Shown piece after piece: positions 19,364 through 29,501 of a stretch of 64,000 nt of DNA. Position 1 is the stretch's first letter, and the number at the start of each line of letters is the position of its first letter. The DNA lies in contig NZ_JQLH01000001.1 in NCBI RefSeq assembly GCF_000744105.1, positions 4,167,001 through 4,231,000 of the forward strand, written 5' to 3'. Both the position numbers and the translations under genes were made by a program. Below the pieces are notes generated by a model. It was given only the letters and a program-made list of their open reading frames with translations. It did no database searches and was not told the DNA's origin. This DNA comes from Maribacter forsetii DSM 18668 (GTDB lineage Bacteria; Bacteroidota; Bacteroidia; Flavobacteriales; Flavobacteriaceae).

Positions 19364-22300
19364 TATACTATACATATGTGTATTGGTATTTGCCATTGGT
19401 TGTAAACAAAATTCAGGAGAGTTATTTGTAAAACATTCTGCTGAGGATACGGGTATAACTTTTGAAAATACGCTAACCGAAACAAAAGACCTGAGTATTT
19501 TAGACTATCTCTACTTTTATAATGGTGGAGGTGTTGCCATTGGCGATATCAATAATGATAGCCTGCCAGATATCTATTTTTCAGGTAATCAAGTGAAAAA
19601 CAAGTTGTACTTGAACAAGGGGAACTTACAGTTTGAAGACATTACCGAAACAGCAGGTGTCGCTGGTAGTAGCTCTTGGAATACAGGTACAATCATGGGT
19701 GATGTAAATGGTGACGGACTTCTAGATATTTACGTTTGTGCTGTTGTTGGGTTAAACGGATTTAATGGATACAATGAGCTTTTTATAAACCAAGGAAATG
19801 CTACTTTCAAAGAAAGTGCTGCGGAATATGGGTTGGATTTTGAGTCATATAGTTCTTCTGCCGCTTTTTTAGATTATGACCTAGACGGAGATTTAGATAT
19901 GTACCTTCTCAATCATGCCATACACACCCAAGACTCTTATGGCAACTCCCAAATTAGACACAAACGTATTTATGAAACCGGCGATAAACTTCTACGAAAC
20001 GATAATGGCACATTCACCGACGTTAGTGAAGAAGCAGGTATTTACGGTGGCGTCAATGGTTACGGTCTAGGCATTGCTGTATCTGATTTTAATCAAGATG
20101 GATATCCTGATCTTTATATTGGCAATGACTTTCATGAAGATGATTACTATTACCTAAATAATGGTGACGGTACTTTTACGGAAAGTCTCAAAGACGCATT
20201 TGGACACACTACCCGTTTTTCCATGGGTAGTGATGTAGCAGACATTAACCACGATGGTTTACCAGACCTAATTTCTTTAGATATGTTAGCTAAAGATGAA
20301 ACCGTTTTAAAGTCTTCTGAAGGTGATGATGATGTCCAAATTCAAAAATTAAAAACCGAGACTTTTGGTTATCACAATCAGTATACTAGAAACATGCTTT
20401 CTATAAACCAACCAAATGGCAAGTTTCTAGAAACAGCTTTACAGAGTGGTGTAGCCGCTACAGATTGGAGCTGGAGCGCTTTATTTGGGGATTTCAACCA
20501 AGATGGAGAACAGGATCTATATATAAGCAACGGAATTCCTAAACGTCCTAACGACCTTGATTACATTAACTATATTTCTAACGAAAATATTCGGTCAAAA
20601 ATCAATAACACCAACCTTGTAGATCAAAAAGCACTGAAAATGATGCCTTCAGGTTTTATTGGAAACATGATTTTTAAAGGAGCTAAAGACCTTAAATTTA
20701 TAGATGAATCTAAATCGTGGATTGCGCAAGACACCATTATTTCTGGAGCAACAGCTTATAGCGATTTAGATAATGATGGCGATTTAGATTTAATAACCAA
20801 TAATCTATATAGCAAAGCAGAAATTCAAGAAAATACTACCAACAGTAAGCGCAATTGGCTAAAAATTAAACTGAACTACACCGAAAAAAATAAATTCGGA
20901 ATTGGCACCAAAGTATTCTCGCACGCCAACGGAATTAAACAGTTTAAAGAAATGTACACCGTTCGCGGATTTCAAGCTTCTTCTGAACCCTTAATTCATT
21001 TTGGTTATGGAGACCTTGAAAACATAGACTCTTTAAAAATTGTTTGGCCAGACAGAAGCTCTCAACTGGTTAAAAATATCGCCGTTAATCAAACACTATA
21101 TATTAATCCTGAAAACACTCAACCTTTTAATTATAGTTCACTAAAAAATAAAGAGAATTTACTGTTCCAAAAAACTTCAGACAATCTAGGAATCGACTAT
21201 GTTCATATTGAAGATACTTACAGTGACTATTTACGTCAAAAACTAATTCCCTATCAAATGTCAGATAGAGGTCCCGCTGTTAGTATTGGCGATTTAGACG
21301 GTGATGGAAAAGAAGATATATTCTTTGGTGGGTCAAAATATATTCCGTCGCAAATCTACATTCAAGGCGATTCTACTTTTTACTTAAAAAATTATCCGGA
21401 AATTAAAAATGATAGTATCAAGGAAGATATTACTTCTATAATCGGTGATTTTAATTCCGATGGCAAAAATGACCTGATAGTGGGTACTGGTGGTGCAGAT
21501 TTTTTTAATGAAATGAAGCCGCTAACAGATTCTTATTACGTTTCAAATGATTCCATTTTTACAAAAAAAGAATTTCCTGAGTTATTCGAGAATGCATCCG
21601 TTCTTTTAAAATTAGATTATGACCATGATGATGATTTAGATATCATTGTTTGCAATCAATCTATAAGTGCAGATTATGGAAACAAACCTAACAACTATCT
21701 TTTAAATAATGAAAATGGCAATTTTAAAGTAGCCAATAATCCATTTGAAAAGTTAGGTATGGTTACCGATGCTATAGTTACAGATTTCAATGAAGATGGA
21801 TGGGAAGATATTCTATTTATTGGCGAATGGATGTCACCAAGATTCTTTCAAAACAATGAAGGGAAATTTGAAGAAATTCATCCGTTAGAAAATAAAAAAA
21901 TAAATGGCTTATGGCAATCCATAATCAATTTTGATATAGACAATGATGGTGATCAAGATTATCTTTTAGGCAATTGGGGTTTAAATACCAAATTCTCCAC
22001 ATCAGAAGAGCATCCTATGAAAATGTTTTATGGCGACCTTGATAAAAACGGTGCTACAGAAACTATTGTCAGCACTTTTAAAGATGGCAAAGATTACCCA
22101 GTAGATGGCTTGAAAGAATTATCGAGTCAGTTGGTATCACTTCGTAAAAAATTTAATACCTACAGCTCTTTTGCAGGAAAATCCATGGAAGAAATATTAG
22201 GTGAAAATATGCTACCAAACGCAGAAGTGCTTGAGGTGCATACTTTAAGCTCTGGTTACCTGCAAAACAACGGAGGTAAGTTTTCTTTTAAACCTTTTTC

Positions 22301-22604
22301 CTACAAACTACAATTGGCACCGATTATGTCGTTCTTGGAATTTGACTTTAACGGCGATAATAAAACCGAAGTTTTGGCAGCGGGAAATTATTTTGGTGTT
22401 AAACCGTATCATGGCCGTTTTGATTCTTTCCCCGGAGCATTGATTAGTAATACCAACAATGTTACCTTAGCCAATGAAATAGGACTCGATTTGACAGGTA
22501 AATCGATTCGAAGCATGAATATTTTAAACGCAAACAACAACAAATACATTTTGCTCACCTTTAACAATAAGGCTGCAGAAGTTTATAGCATACTCAAACC
22601 ATAG
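19353..22604 (+). CDS. FG-GAP/VCBS and UnbV (ASPIC) repeat lipoprotein 2
   Basis: A 1083-residue paralogue of the preceding protein with the same layout. It has a lipobox AIGC (Cys17), a first set of DxNxDGxxD calcium-loop repeats (for example DVNGDGLLDIYV and DFNQDGYPDLYI), a UnbV/ASPIC domain around 500-586 (VRGFQASSE, IVWPDRSS), then a second set of repeats. Its ATG lies 11 bases inside the upstream gene, implying translational coupling and equal dosage. One loop has NxDS, not NxDG (near residue 70). The function is unknown. Two coupled non-identical copies suggest a heteromeric surface complex, which is inference. Confidence 0.9.
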   Translation: MKNSILYICVLVFAIGCKQNSGELFVKHSAEDTGITFENTLTETKDLSILDYLYFYNGGGVAIGDINNDSLPDIYFSGNQVKNKLYLNKGNLQFEDITETAGVAGSSSWNTGTIMGDVNGDGLLDIYVCAVVGLNGFNGYNELFINQGNATFKESAAEYGLDFESYSSSAAFLDYDLDGDLDMYLLNHAIHTQDSYGNSQIRHKRIYETGDKLLRNDNGTFTDVSEEAGIYGGVNGYGLGIAVSDFNQDGYPDLYIGNDFHEDDYYYLNNGDGTFTESLKDAFGHTTRFSMGSDVADINHDGLPDLISLDMLAKDETVLKSSEGDDDVQIQKLKTETFGYHNQYTRNMLSINQPNGKFLETALQSGVAATDWSWSALFGDFNQDGEQDLYISNGIPKRPNDLDYINYISNENIRSKINNTNLVDQKALKMMPSGFIGNMIFKGAKDLKFIDESKSWIAQDTIISGATAYSDLDNDGDLDLITNNLYSKAEIQENTTNSKRNWLKIKLNYTEKNKFGIGTKVFSHANGIKQFKEMYTVRGFQASSEPLIHFGYGDLENIDSLKIVWPDRSSQLVKNIAVNQTLYINPENTQPFNYSSLKNKENLLFQKTSDNLGIDYVHIEDTYSDYLRQKLIPYQMSDRGPAVSIGDLDGDGKEDIFFGGSKYIPSQIYIQGDSTFYLKNYPEIKNDSIKEDITSIIGDFNSDGKNDLIVGTGGADFFNEMKPLTDSYYVSNDSIFTKKEFPELFENASVLLKLDYDHDDDLDIIVCNQSISADYGNKPNNYLLNNENGNFKVANNPFEKLGMVTDAIVTDFNEDGWEDILFIGEWMSPRFFQNNEGKFEEIHPLENKKINGLWQSIINFDIDNDGDQDYLLGNWGLNTKFSTSEEHPMKMFYGDLDKNGATETIVSTFKDGKDYPVDGLKELSSQLVSLRKKFNTYSSFAGKSMEEILGENMLPNAEVLEVHTLSSGYLQNNGGKFSFKPFSYKLQLAPIMSFLEFDFNGDNKTEVLAAGNYFGVKPYHGRFDSFPGALISNTNNVTLANEIGLDLTGKSIRSMNILNANNNKYILLTFNNKAAEVYSILKP

Positions 22605-22608
22605 TACA

Positions 22609-23940
22609 ATGAAGAAGTATTTTTTAATCATAATGACAGGTGTCATACTTGCGAATTGCACCGAAAAGAAAAAAGAACCTATAATAGTATCTCCCGATCA
22701 ATTACATAGCTCAATTGACCATGTAATTGATATTATGATCCATGATATTTTCTCGCCACCGGTGGCAAGTAGAATATTTGCCTACCCAAATATTGCCGCA
22801 TATGAGATTGTTGCACAGGTAAATCCAAAATACAACACCCTGTCAGGTCAGCTAAAAGGTCTAACACCCATACCTGTAATTGATACGGTATCTGGTATTA
22901 ACCCTCAATTATCTGCTTTAATTGCACACATGAATATTAGCAGACAACTTATTTTCTCAGAAGATAAATTCGATGTATTACAAGATAGCCTTTTCACGCA
23001 GTGGAAAACAATGAACGAACCTGAATTTGAAGCGTCTAAAATTTACGGATTAAAAGTTGCAGATCACATAAAAGAATGGATGAGCAAGGACAATTACAGT
23101 CAAACTCGTACGATGCCCAAGTTTACCGTAGATACCGACGACCAAGCAAGATGGCAACCTACACCACCGGCTTACATGGACGGTATTGAACCTCATTGGA
23201 ACAAAATACGCCCGTTCATCATAGATTCGGCTTCTCAATTTAAACCCATTCCACCACCAGCATTCTCCCTTGAAAAAGATTCTGACTTCTATAAAGAACT
23301 TATTGAGGTATATAACATCAGTAACGAAATTACCGAGAACGGAGATGAGTCTGATGAAGTTGCTATTGCCAAGTTTTGGGATTGCAACCCTTATGTTTCC
23401 GTAACAAGAGGTCACCTCATGTTCGCTACCAAAAAGATTACACCTGGTGCACATTGGATAGGAATCACAAAAATTGCAAGCAAAAAAACTAATAGTAATT
23501 TTGACGACACAGTGTTTGCATACACCAAAACCTCAATGGCAATAGCCGATGGATTTATAAGCTGTTGGGATGAAAAATATCGTAGCAATTTAATTAGACC
23601 AGAAACTTTGATCAATCAACATATTGACGAGAACTGGAAGCCTATTCTACAAACACCACCTTTCCCAGAATATACAAGCGGGCATAGTGTAGTATCAGGT
23701 GCTGCAGCAACTGCCTTAACCAGTATTTTTGGTGAAGATTTTAGTTTTGAAGACGATACAGAAACACCATATGGCCTACCTATTAGAAAATTCAACTCTT
23801 TTAACGAAGCTGCCGATGAAGCCGCTATCAGTAGAATGTATGGCGGAATTCACTACCGAGCTGCAGTTGAAGTAGGTGTTGGCCAAGGTAGAAAAATTGG
23901 TGCGCTATTGAATTCAAAAATTAAAATGAAGAACGATTAG
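22609..23940 (+). CDS. Vanadium-dependent haloperoxidase/PAP2-family lipoprotein
   Basis: A 443-residue protein with a lipoprotein signal (LANC, Cys17). The vanadate/phosphate-binding residues of the PAP2 fold appear in order: KYRSNLIRP (Lys323, Arg330; the KX6RP motif), TSGH (357-359; usually PSGH) and SRMYGGIHYRA (Arg409, catalytic His415). Bacterial relatives are annotated as vanadium haloperoxidases, but most are untested and could be acid phosphatases. It follows the FG-GAP pair after four bases, so it belongs to the same operon. The Thr in place of Pro in PSGH is a minor variant. Substrate and halide use cannot be predicted from sequence. Confidence 0.88.
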   Translation: MKKYFLIIMTGVILANCTEKKKEPIIVSPDQLHSSIDHVIDIMIHDIFSPPVASRIFAYPNIAAYEIVAQVNPKYNTLSGQLKGLTPIPVIDTVSGINPQLSALIAHMNISRQLIFSEDKFDVLQDSLFTQWKTMNEPEFEASKIYGLKVADHIKEWMSKDNYSQTRTMPKFTVDTDDQARWQPTPPAYMDGIEPHWNKIRPFIIDSASQFKPIPPPAFSLEKDSDFYKELIEVYNISNEITENGDESDEVAIAKFWDCNPYVSVTRGHLMFATKKITPGAHWIGITKIASKKTNSNFDDTVFAYTKTSMAIADGFISCWDEKYRSNLIRPETLINQHIDENWKPILQTPPFPEYTSGHSVVSGAAATALTSIFGEDFSFEDDTETPYGLPIRKFNSFNEAADEAAISRMYGGIHYRAAVEVGVGQGRKIGALLNSKIKMKND

Positions 23941-23962
23941 CTTTAATGTATAATTAGTAAAT

Positions 23963-24862
23963 ATGAGAAAAGCGATTACAGTTACAATTTTCATTATTTG
24001 CATCGGCTTACTTTGGTATTTTTTGTTGAAGCCACAAGACTACCAAATAAGAGTAGTTGCCAAATCATTTCCAGGTACAATAAATCAATCTTTAAAATCA
24101 TGGAATAACTCAATCGACAACGCTTCAATTGTTCAGCTAGAAGATTTAAAGCATCTAAAACAAACTATAAAATCTGGAGATTCTACACATACATATATAT
24201 GGAATATTTTTTCTTTAAACGATTCTACATCAAAAATCAAAGTAGATGTTACCGACCTAGACAATAGTTTTAATAACAAATTATTAATCCCTTTCACCGA
24301 TACTGATTTTGAAAAAGGCTCAAGAAAATTAGTAACTGATTTTATATCTTATTTAAATAAACATAGGAAAGAGTTTAAAGTGACCATATTAAATGAAGAA
24401 AAATTACCAAATATCTACTGTGCTTGCGTAAAACATAAAACAATTCAATCAAAAAAAGCGATTGCCATGAAAGATAGTTATCCTTTTTTAAACTCCGTAC
24501 TTGTAGGTAATGGTCTGAAATTAAATGGTGTTCCATTCATTGAAACTACTGATTGGAATATTGCCAACGACAGTTTGGCATTTGATTTCTGCTATCCAAT
24601 CTTAAAAGTCGATTCTCTTCCCGTTATTAAGGATATAACGTATAAAGAATTTAATGGTTTAAAGTCACTTAAAGCTATCTATAACGGCAATTATATCACG
24701 TCAGACAGAGCTTGGTATGCGCTTCTTGATTACGCTGAGAAAAATAATATTGCAGTAAACAAGAAACCTATTGAATTCTTTTATAATAATCCGAATATGG
24801 GTGGAGACGCACTATATTGGAAGACCGAAGTTTTCATGCCATTAACAGAACAAGATGAGTAA
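23963..24862 (+). CDS. Membrane-anchored protein with GyrI-like effector-binding domain
   Basis: A 299-residue protein beginning with one transmembrane segment (about residues 5-21), followed by an SRPBCC-like stretch (about 30-150) and a C-terminal half resembling the GyrI/AraC effector-binding fold (SLKAIYNGNYITSDRAW, then KPIEFFYNNP near the end). That fold binds small hydrophobic ligands in MerR and AraC regulators, but there is no DNA-binding domain here. It is in the FG-GAP/haloperoxidase operon, 22 bases after the previous stop, and overlaps the next gene by eight bases. The domain call is from pattern only; function is unknown. Confidence 0.6.
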   Translation: MRKAITVTIFIICIGLLWYFLLKPQDYQIRVVAKSFPGTINQSLKSWNNSIDNASIVQLEDLKHLKQTIKSGDSTHTYIWNIFSLNDSTSKIKVDVTDLDNSFNNKLLIPFTDTDFEKGSRKLVTDFISYLNKHRKEFKVTILNEEKLPNIYCACVKHKTIQSKKAIAMKDSYPFLNSVLVGNGLKLNGVPFIETTDWNIANDSLAFDFCYPILKVDSLPVIKDITYKEFNGLKSLKAIYNGNYITSDRAWYALLDYAEKNNIAVNKKPIEFFYNNPNMGGDALYWKTEVFMPLTEQDE

Positions 24863-25712
24863 AATTATATTAACCACATTCCTATTAATTTCTATACTTA
24901 CTTCATGTTCAAACTACGGTCAACTAAAAGTAATCACAGATTTGCCAAGTAGTTTATCTGAAAATTCTGGATTGGCAACTTATAATGACTCTACAATATG
25001 GGCTATTGAAGATTCAGGCAATAAGGATGAAATCTACCAGGTAAATTTTAAAGGTAAAATCCTTAAGAGCTTAGAGGTTAAAAATGGCAAAAACCATGAT
25101 TGGGAAGATCTTACAATAGATACCGCTGGCAATCTTTACATAGCTGATATTGGCAACAATGCCAATGAACGCAAGAATCTAGAAATCCTAAAACTTCCAA
25201 ATCCAACTATTGAACCCGGAGATAAAATAGACGCAGAAAAAATTGAACTATACTACCCTGACCAAAAGGATTTTCCTCCAAAAAAAGACGCTCTTTTTTA
25301 TGACTCTGAAGCTATTTTTCACCATGGAGATAAAATCTACATCGTAACCAAAAACAGGTCTCATTCCTTTACTGGCGAAGCCCGTATCTACTCCGTACCA
25401 GATACCAAAGGTTCTTATGAAGCTTCACTTGTAGGTACTTTTATACCTTGCACGAGTTGGAATACATGCCGAATAACCTCAATTGACATCTCTCCAAAAG
25501 GAGATAAAATCATAGCGCTCAGTTATGGGAAACTTTTTGTATTTACAGATTTTACTTGGGATGATTTTACCAAGGGCAACATGCAAGAAATTGATTTAGG
25601 AGCACGTTCCCAATTAGAATCGGTTTGTTTCCTTAATGACGACACCTTACTTATCTCTGATGAAAAAGCACACGGAGAAGGTGGAAATCTATATACTTAT
25701 TCTTTGAAATAA
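24855..25712 (+). CDS. Beta-propeller-like lipoprotein, function unknown
   Basis: A 285-residue lipoprotein (lipobox LTSC, Cys18). The mature part has repeated short strands with phrases such as SENSGLA, DWEDLTID, NLYIADIGNN and DDTLLISDE, resembling SMP-30/SdiA-regulated-type six-bladed propellers. No catalytic motif is obvious. It is the last gene of the five-gene operon, starts eight bases before the end of the GyrI-like gene, and ends ten bases from the convergent 1240-residue protein gene, with no clear terminator hairpin between them. It probably acts at the cell envelope. Confidence 0.7.
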   Translation: MSKIILTTFLLISILTSCSNYGQLKVITDLPSSLSENSGLATYNDSTIWAIEDSGNKDEIYQVNFKGKILKSLEVKNGKNHDWEDLTIDTAGNLYIADIGNNANERKNLEILKLPNPTIEPGDKIDAEKIELYYPDQKDFPPKKDALFYDSEAIFHHGDKIYIVTKNRSHSFTGEARIYSVPDTKGSYEASLVGTFIPCTSWNTCRITSIDISPKGDKIIALSYGKLFVFTDFTWDDFTKGNMQEIDLGARSQLESVCFLNDDTLLISDEKAHGEGGNLYTYSLK

Positions 25713-25721
25713 TCTAATTTT

Positions 25722-28700
25722 CTAAAATCCAAAACCTAAACCAAAAGTAAATCTTGGTCCGTCTTCACTAGCGAAGATGGCAGTATTTATAGAAATGATA
25801 TCAGAGGCATTTAAAAAGAACCCTCCGCCATACGAAGTGTGCCAGCGACCAGAACTCATTTCTGGTATCCAAACTCTACCATAATCAAATCCTCCAAAAA
25901 GACCCATTGCCGTTGGCAATAATCTGGTGCGTTTCTTTTTTAAACTAAATCTTATATCGGTATTTTGATAGTAAGATGTTTTACCCGTAAAACGTTGATT
26001 TCTAAATCCGCGCAAGCCGTCTAGACCACCAATACTTGCTGCTTGGTAAAATTCGAATTCATTACCAATATTAAAATGCGCCTTCCATTTGGTAGCCAAC
26101 ACCAATCTACCATTGGGTATTAATTTATAATCAAAACCTAGGCTAGGTATTATATACCCAAAACTACCACCTTCTTTTGAAAGGTTATCTTTGAAACCTG
26201 CCTCTAATGATGATGACATTCCCAAGGTCGGGAATGCTTCATTATCTTTATTTTCATAAGAATAGGTAGCATGTGCCCCCACAAAGTCACTATTGGTCTC
26301 CTCACCATTTTGCTGGTAAAAGGTATTTATAAATCTGTCGTTGGTTTCCTCAACGCTAATGTTCTCATATGATAGACCTAATTTTACTTTTGCTCCCAAT
26401 TGCCCTCTCCACACCAATGATGGCGAAAAATCTATTTGCCTTAGTTTTACCCTGTTATAATCCAAACTTAAATCATCGTCTAAATTTTCAGTATTATTTC
26501 CAAATCCAAAGAAATTGATAGCAAAATTCGGACTCGTAAATCGTGCTTTCAACTCTGCATTCCAATTTTCGAATACATGTGCAAATTCACCTTGATACTT
26601 AAAATCAAATCCGCTTGTAGCAAAATAATAAGATGCCGCAAAGGTGTGTTGTTGCGTAAATGGATTTTGTCTAAAACCGTTATAGGTATAGGTATTTACA
26701 AATCCTATTTTAACACCATCATCTGGATTGAAACCAATAGTCGGTATAATCTGATTGAAGCTATTTCTTAGCTTTAGTGGTTGGTAGGTATTCAAATTAT
26801 ACGCATCTGACAATTTAACCTTTGCCCCTCCTGTTTCTTCAAAGGTGTTCTTCTTGCTCTTAAAGTCATATAATGCAACATTTCTTCCATCTTCAACCCT
26901 GTAAATATCATTATTATGACCACCAATAATACGAACCTTCACACCAGAATAATTAGACGGATTTTTAACCTCAAAAATATCATCGTCATCTAAACCAAAA
27001 ACCCATAGTTCTTTGGTATCTTCTTTGGTAAAGATCTTGTAGTAAAACAGTCTTTTCTTCTCGTCTTTTATATTTCTAAAAACCTTTACCTCTGTTTCTT
27101 TATCGTTGAGCCTATGGATCTCAAACCAATCATCTTTATCGGTGCCCGCAACCACGGCATACTTATTTAAAACTTTGTAGTACTCGTTGGCAGTTTCATC
27201 TATATTTTTTAGGCGCGCCAAAAGTATTCTCTTAATTTCTTCTACCGTTTCGTCCCTTACTTCTTCTGGAAAAGATTTGAACGCTTCATCGATATCCCTT
27301 TCCTTTAAGTTTTCCTGTAAATATTTAGCTTGTGCCAACCATTGACTTTTCTCTGTTTCACCCAATAATGTCAAGTCCAAAACATAGGTCATTGGCGATG
27401 AATTAAAGCCCTTTACACTTCTAATATCTTCATTAAAACCTTCCATAAGCCTTAAACCTGGTATAATACGGGTAGCTATTTTCATTAACGCCCCATCTCC
27501 CATTTTTGAGAATACCTGATCACGATCCCTAGGTATTGGTCTATATATGATCTTACCTTTCTCCTCGTCTTTAAACTCTGCCCAACGCCACTGATCCACA
27601 TGACGATCCCAGTCACCTAAAACCATATCAAAAAGTCGTGCTCTCAAATAAAGGTCTTTATCTACTTCATATTTCTCATCATCTCGAAGATCTTCTAGCA
27701 TACCATCAGTACTAGTTAAGTTATTCGAGTAACCAAAGCTTGCCAAATCTCCATGACCATCCCCGGTATGTTCTTCAATCATATATAGTTCATCACCAAA
27801 GGTATCATTATACTCTTTTAAGGCAGGCTGTTTAGGTACATAGTATAAAACGGGATTAGTATGATAAACACCTACGGCATCAGATAATTTAGCCGTAGTA
27901 AAGGGCCCATAAGGGTGAGATCCCGTATAAAAATCCTGTAATATTTCTTGAGTATACGTTTCCTTTAAATCATCTAGCACGTATTGATCTTGAAAAGCCA
28001 TGGATTGCAAATACAATTCCGCACTTTTTCTTAAGGCTCGCATTACATATTCTCTACCATCTTTGGCACGTAAACGAAGAGATTTAGATTGGTGACCGCC
28101 ACCTTTTTTAACAGGCTCAAGACCACCCATTAGTGAATCTAAATTTACAGTCGGCACCTTTACCTCTGTACCATAATATTTACGGTAACGTTCGCCCCAA
28201 ATCCCTTTATAGAATCCGCTTTTATCGATTTCGTCTTCTGTATATACGGATGCTTTTACACTATCTGGAAATTGACCGGTAAATTCCCCAACATATTCTT
28301 TCTGTGTTGGTGGTAAAACTTCATTGGTAAACAAAAACTCTTCGTTATCATTATCGTCCACACCATAAAACCGAACTCTAGAAGAACCATCCTTATAGAC
28401 TTCTAAAGTGGCATACCCCATTTTACCCGTATTAAATTGAGAACCGTTCAACAACTTTGTAAAACCTTCTTTTGCACCAGAACCACTTACAATCTGCGGG
28501 GTATTATTTTCAACAATATATTGTAAGGTATGCTCATGACCAGATGCAAAAATTACGCGATCAGAATACTGTGCCAAGGTCGTTACCCTATTCATCAACT
28601 CCCTATAACGCTTGTTGTTTACATCTTCAATAGAAGCACCTGAAGTAGTTCTTAAAACATTAATAAAAGTTCCTAAAACGGGAACCGGAACTGCCATTTT

Positions 28701-29444
28701 TTTAGGATAAAATTGCTTTCTTAAAGAATATTGCCCACCATGCTCACCATAACTGTTTGATGGGTGGTGCATGGCAATTAAGGTAGTTCTATCACGATAG
28801 TCCTTAATGGCATCTTCCAATTCTAAAAAAAACTTTGCCCTACTCTTAATATCACACTTATCATTAATATCTGGGCGCTTGTCCCAATTGGTCAAATACC
28901 ATTCTGTATCTATAGTAATTATTGCCACATCATCACCAATTTCTATAACATCTATAGGGCATCCGTTTTCCGGTAAAAAGGGATCTTTCTCCTTTTTCTT
29001 TAATGCTTGTTTAATATAATCTTCTTCTCTCTCAAGCCCGATCAATCCCTCTGTATACCAATCATGATTACCGGGTATAAACAACGGTCTTCCCTTAAAA
29101 TCATCTAATGTTTTTATCTGCGCGTCCAAATGGTTTTTAGCGGTTCTGTAAGCCACCGTAGAATCTTTAGGATCTGGCAAACCTGCAGGATATATATTAT
29201 CTCCCAAGAAAATAGCGGTACTGTTCTTATCTGCATTATCCAACCTGTCCTTAAAAATCTTTAAAGCAGGGTTCATACCTCCCATTGGAGACAAGCCTGC
29301 ATCACCTATTAAATAAAAGGTATGTGACAATACTTTATTATCATTGACATCAACAGCAAAATTTTCATTTACATATTTGGTTTTAAACGTAGCACACCCT
29401 GTTATGAACAGAAAAACCAATAGATAAGCGTAATATTTTTTCAT
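25722..29444 (-). CDS. Metallophosphoesterase / kinase-like / outer-membrane barrel fusion lipoprotein
   Basis: A 1240-residue lipoprotein (ITGC, Cys17). Residues 40-360 form a calcineurin-like phosphoesterase with all metal motifs: GDAG (Asp48), GDN (81-83), GNHD (125-128), MHH (226-227) and GHEH (302-305). Residues about 890-1240 look like a BamA/TamA-type surface-antigen barrel ending in GLGFGF. The middle (about 450-700) is unexplained by either. It contains EYVMRALRK (Lys473), LYMIEEH, DMVLGDWDRH (Asp613-Arg614-His615) and PIPRDRDQVF (Asp640, Asp642), which resemble the ATP-lysine, hinge, catalytic loop and metal site of FAM20/CotH/PI4K-like kinases. The phosphoesterase and barrel calls are firm; the kinase-like call is inference. 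Divergent from the HD-PycTM gene by 57 bases. Confidence 0.88.
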   Translation of the reverse strand: MKKYYAYLLVFLFITGCATFKTKYVNENFAVDVNDNKVLSHTFYLIGDAGLSPMGGMNPALKIFKDRLDNADKNSTAIFLGDNIYPAGLPDPKDSTVAYRTAKNHLDAQIKTLDDFKGRPLFIPGNHDWYTEGLIGLEREEDYIKQALKKKEKDPFLPENGCPIDVIEIGDDVAIITIDTEWYLTNWDKRPDINDKCDIKSRAKFFLELEDAIKDYRDRTTLIAMHHPSNSYGEHGGQYSLRKQFYPKKMAVPVPVLGTFINVLRTTSGASIEDVNNKRYRELMNRVTTLAQYSDRVIFASGHEHTLQYIVENNTPQIVSGSGAKEGFTKLLNGSQFNTGKMGYATLEVYKDGSSRVRFYGVDDNDNEEFLFTNEVLPPTQKEYVGEFTGQFPDSVKASVYTEDEIDKSGFYKGIWGERYRKYYGTEVKVPTVNLDSLMGGLEPVKKGGGHQSKSLRLRAKDGREYVMRALRKSAELYLQSMAFQDQYVLDDLKETYTQEILQDFYTGSHPYGPFTTAKLSDAVGVYHTNPVLYYVPKQPALKEYNDTFGDELYMIEEHTGDGHGDLASFGYSNNLTSTDGMLEDLRDDEKYEVDKDLYLRARLFDMVLGDWDRHVDQWRWAEFKDEEKGKIIYRPIPRDRDQVFSKMGDGALMKIATRIIPGLRLMEGFNEDIRSVKGFNSSPMTYVLDLTLLGETEKSQWLAQAKYLQENLKERDIDEAFKSFPEEVRDETVEEIKRILLARLKNIDETANEYYKVLNKYAVVAGTDKDDWFEIHRLNDKETEVKVFRNIKDEKKRLFYYKIFTKEDTKELWVFGLDDDDIFEVKNPSNYSGVKVRIIGGHNNDIYRVEDGRNVALYDFKSKKNTFEETGGAKVKLSDAYNLNTYQPLKLRNSFNQIIPTIGFNPDDGVKIGFVNTYTYNGFRQNPFTQQHTFAASYYFATSGFDFKYQGEFAHVFENWNAELKARFTSPNFAINFFGFGNNTENLDDDLSLDYNRVKLRQIDFSPSLVWRGQLGAKVKLGLSYENISVEETNDRFINTFYQQNGEETNSDFVGAHATYSYENKDNEAFPTLGMSSSLEAGFKDNLSKEGGSFGYIIPSLGFDYKLIPNGRLVLATKWKAHFNIGNEFEFYQAASIGGLDGLRGFRNQRFTGKTSYYQNTDIRFSLKKKRTRLLPTAMGLFGGFDYGRVWIPEMSSGRWHTSYGGGFFLNASDIISINTAIFASEDGPRFTFGLGFGF

Positions 29445-29501
29445 AGTACCAAAACCCTCTTTAAATTTTCGTAATTTGGGAAATTCTAATAAATATCCTT
29501 C

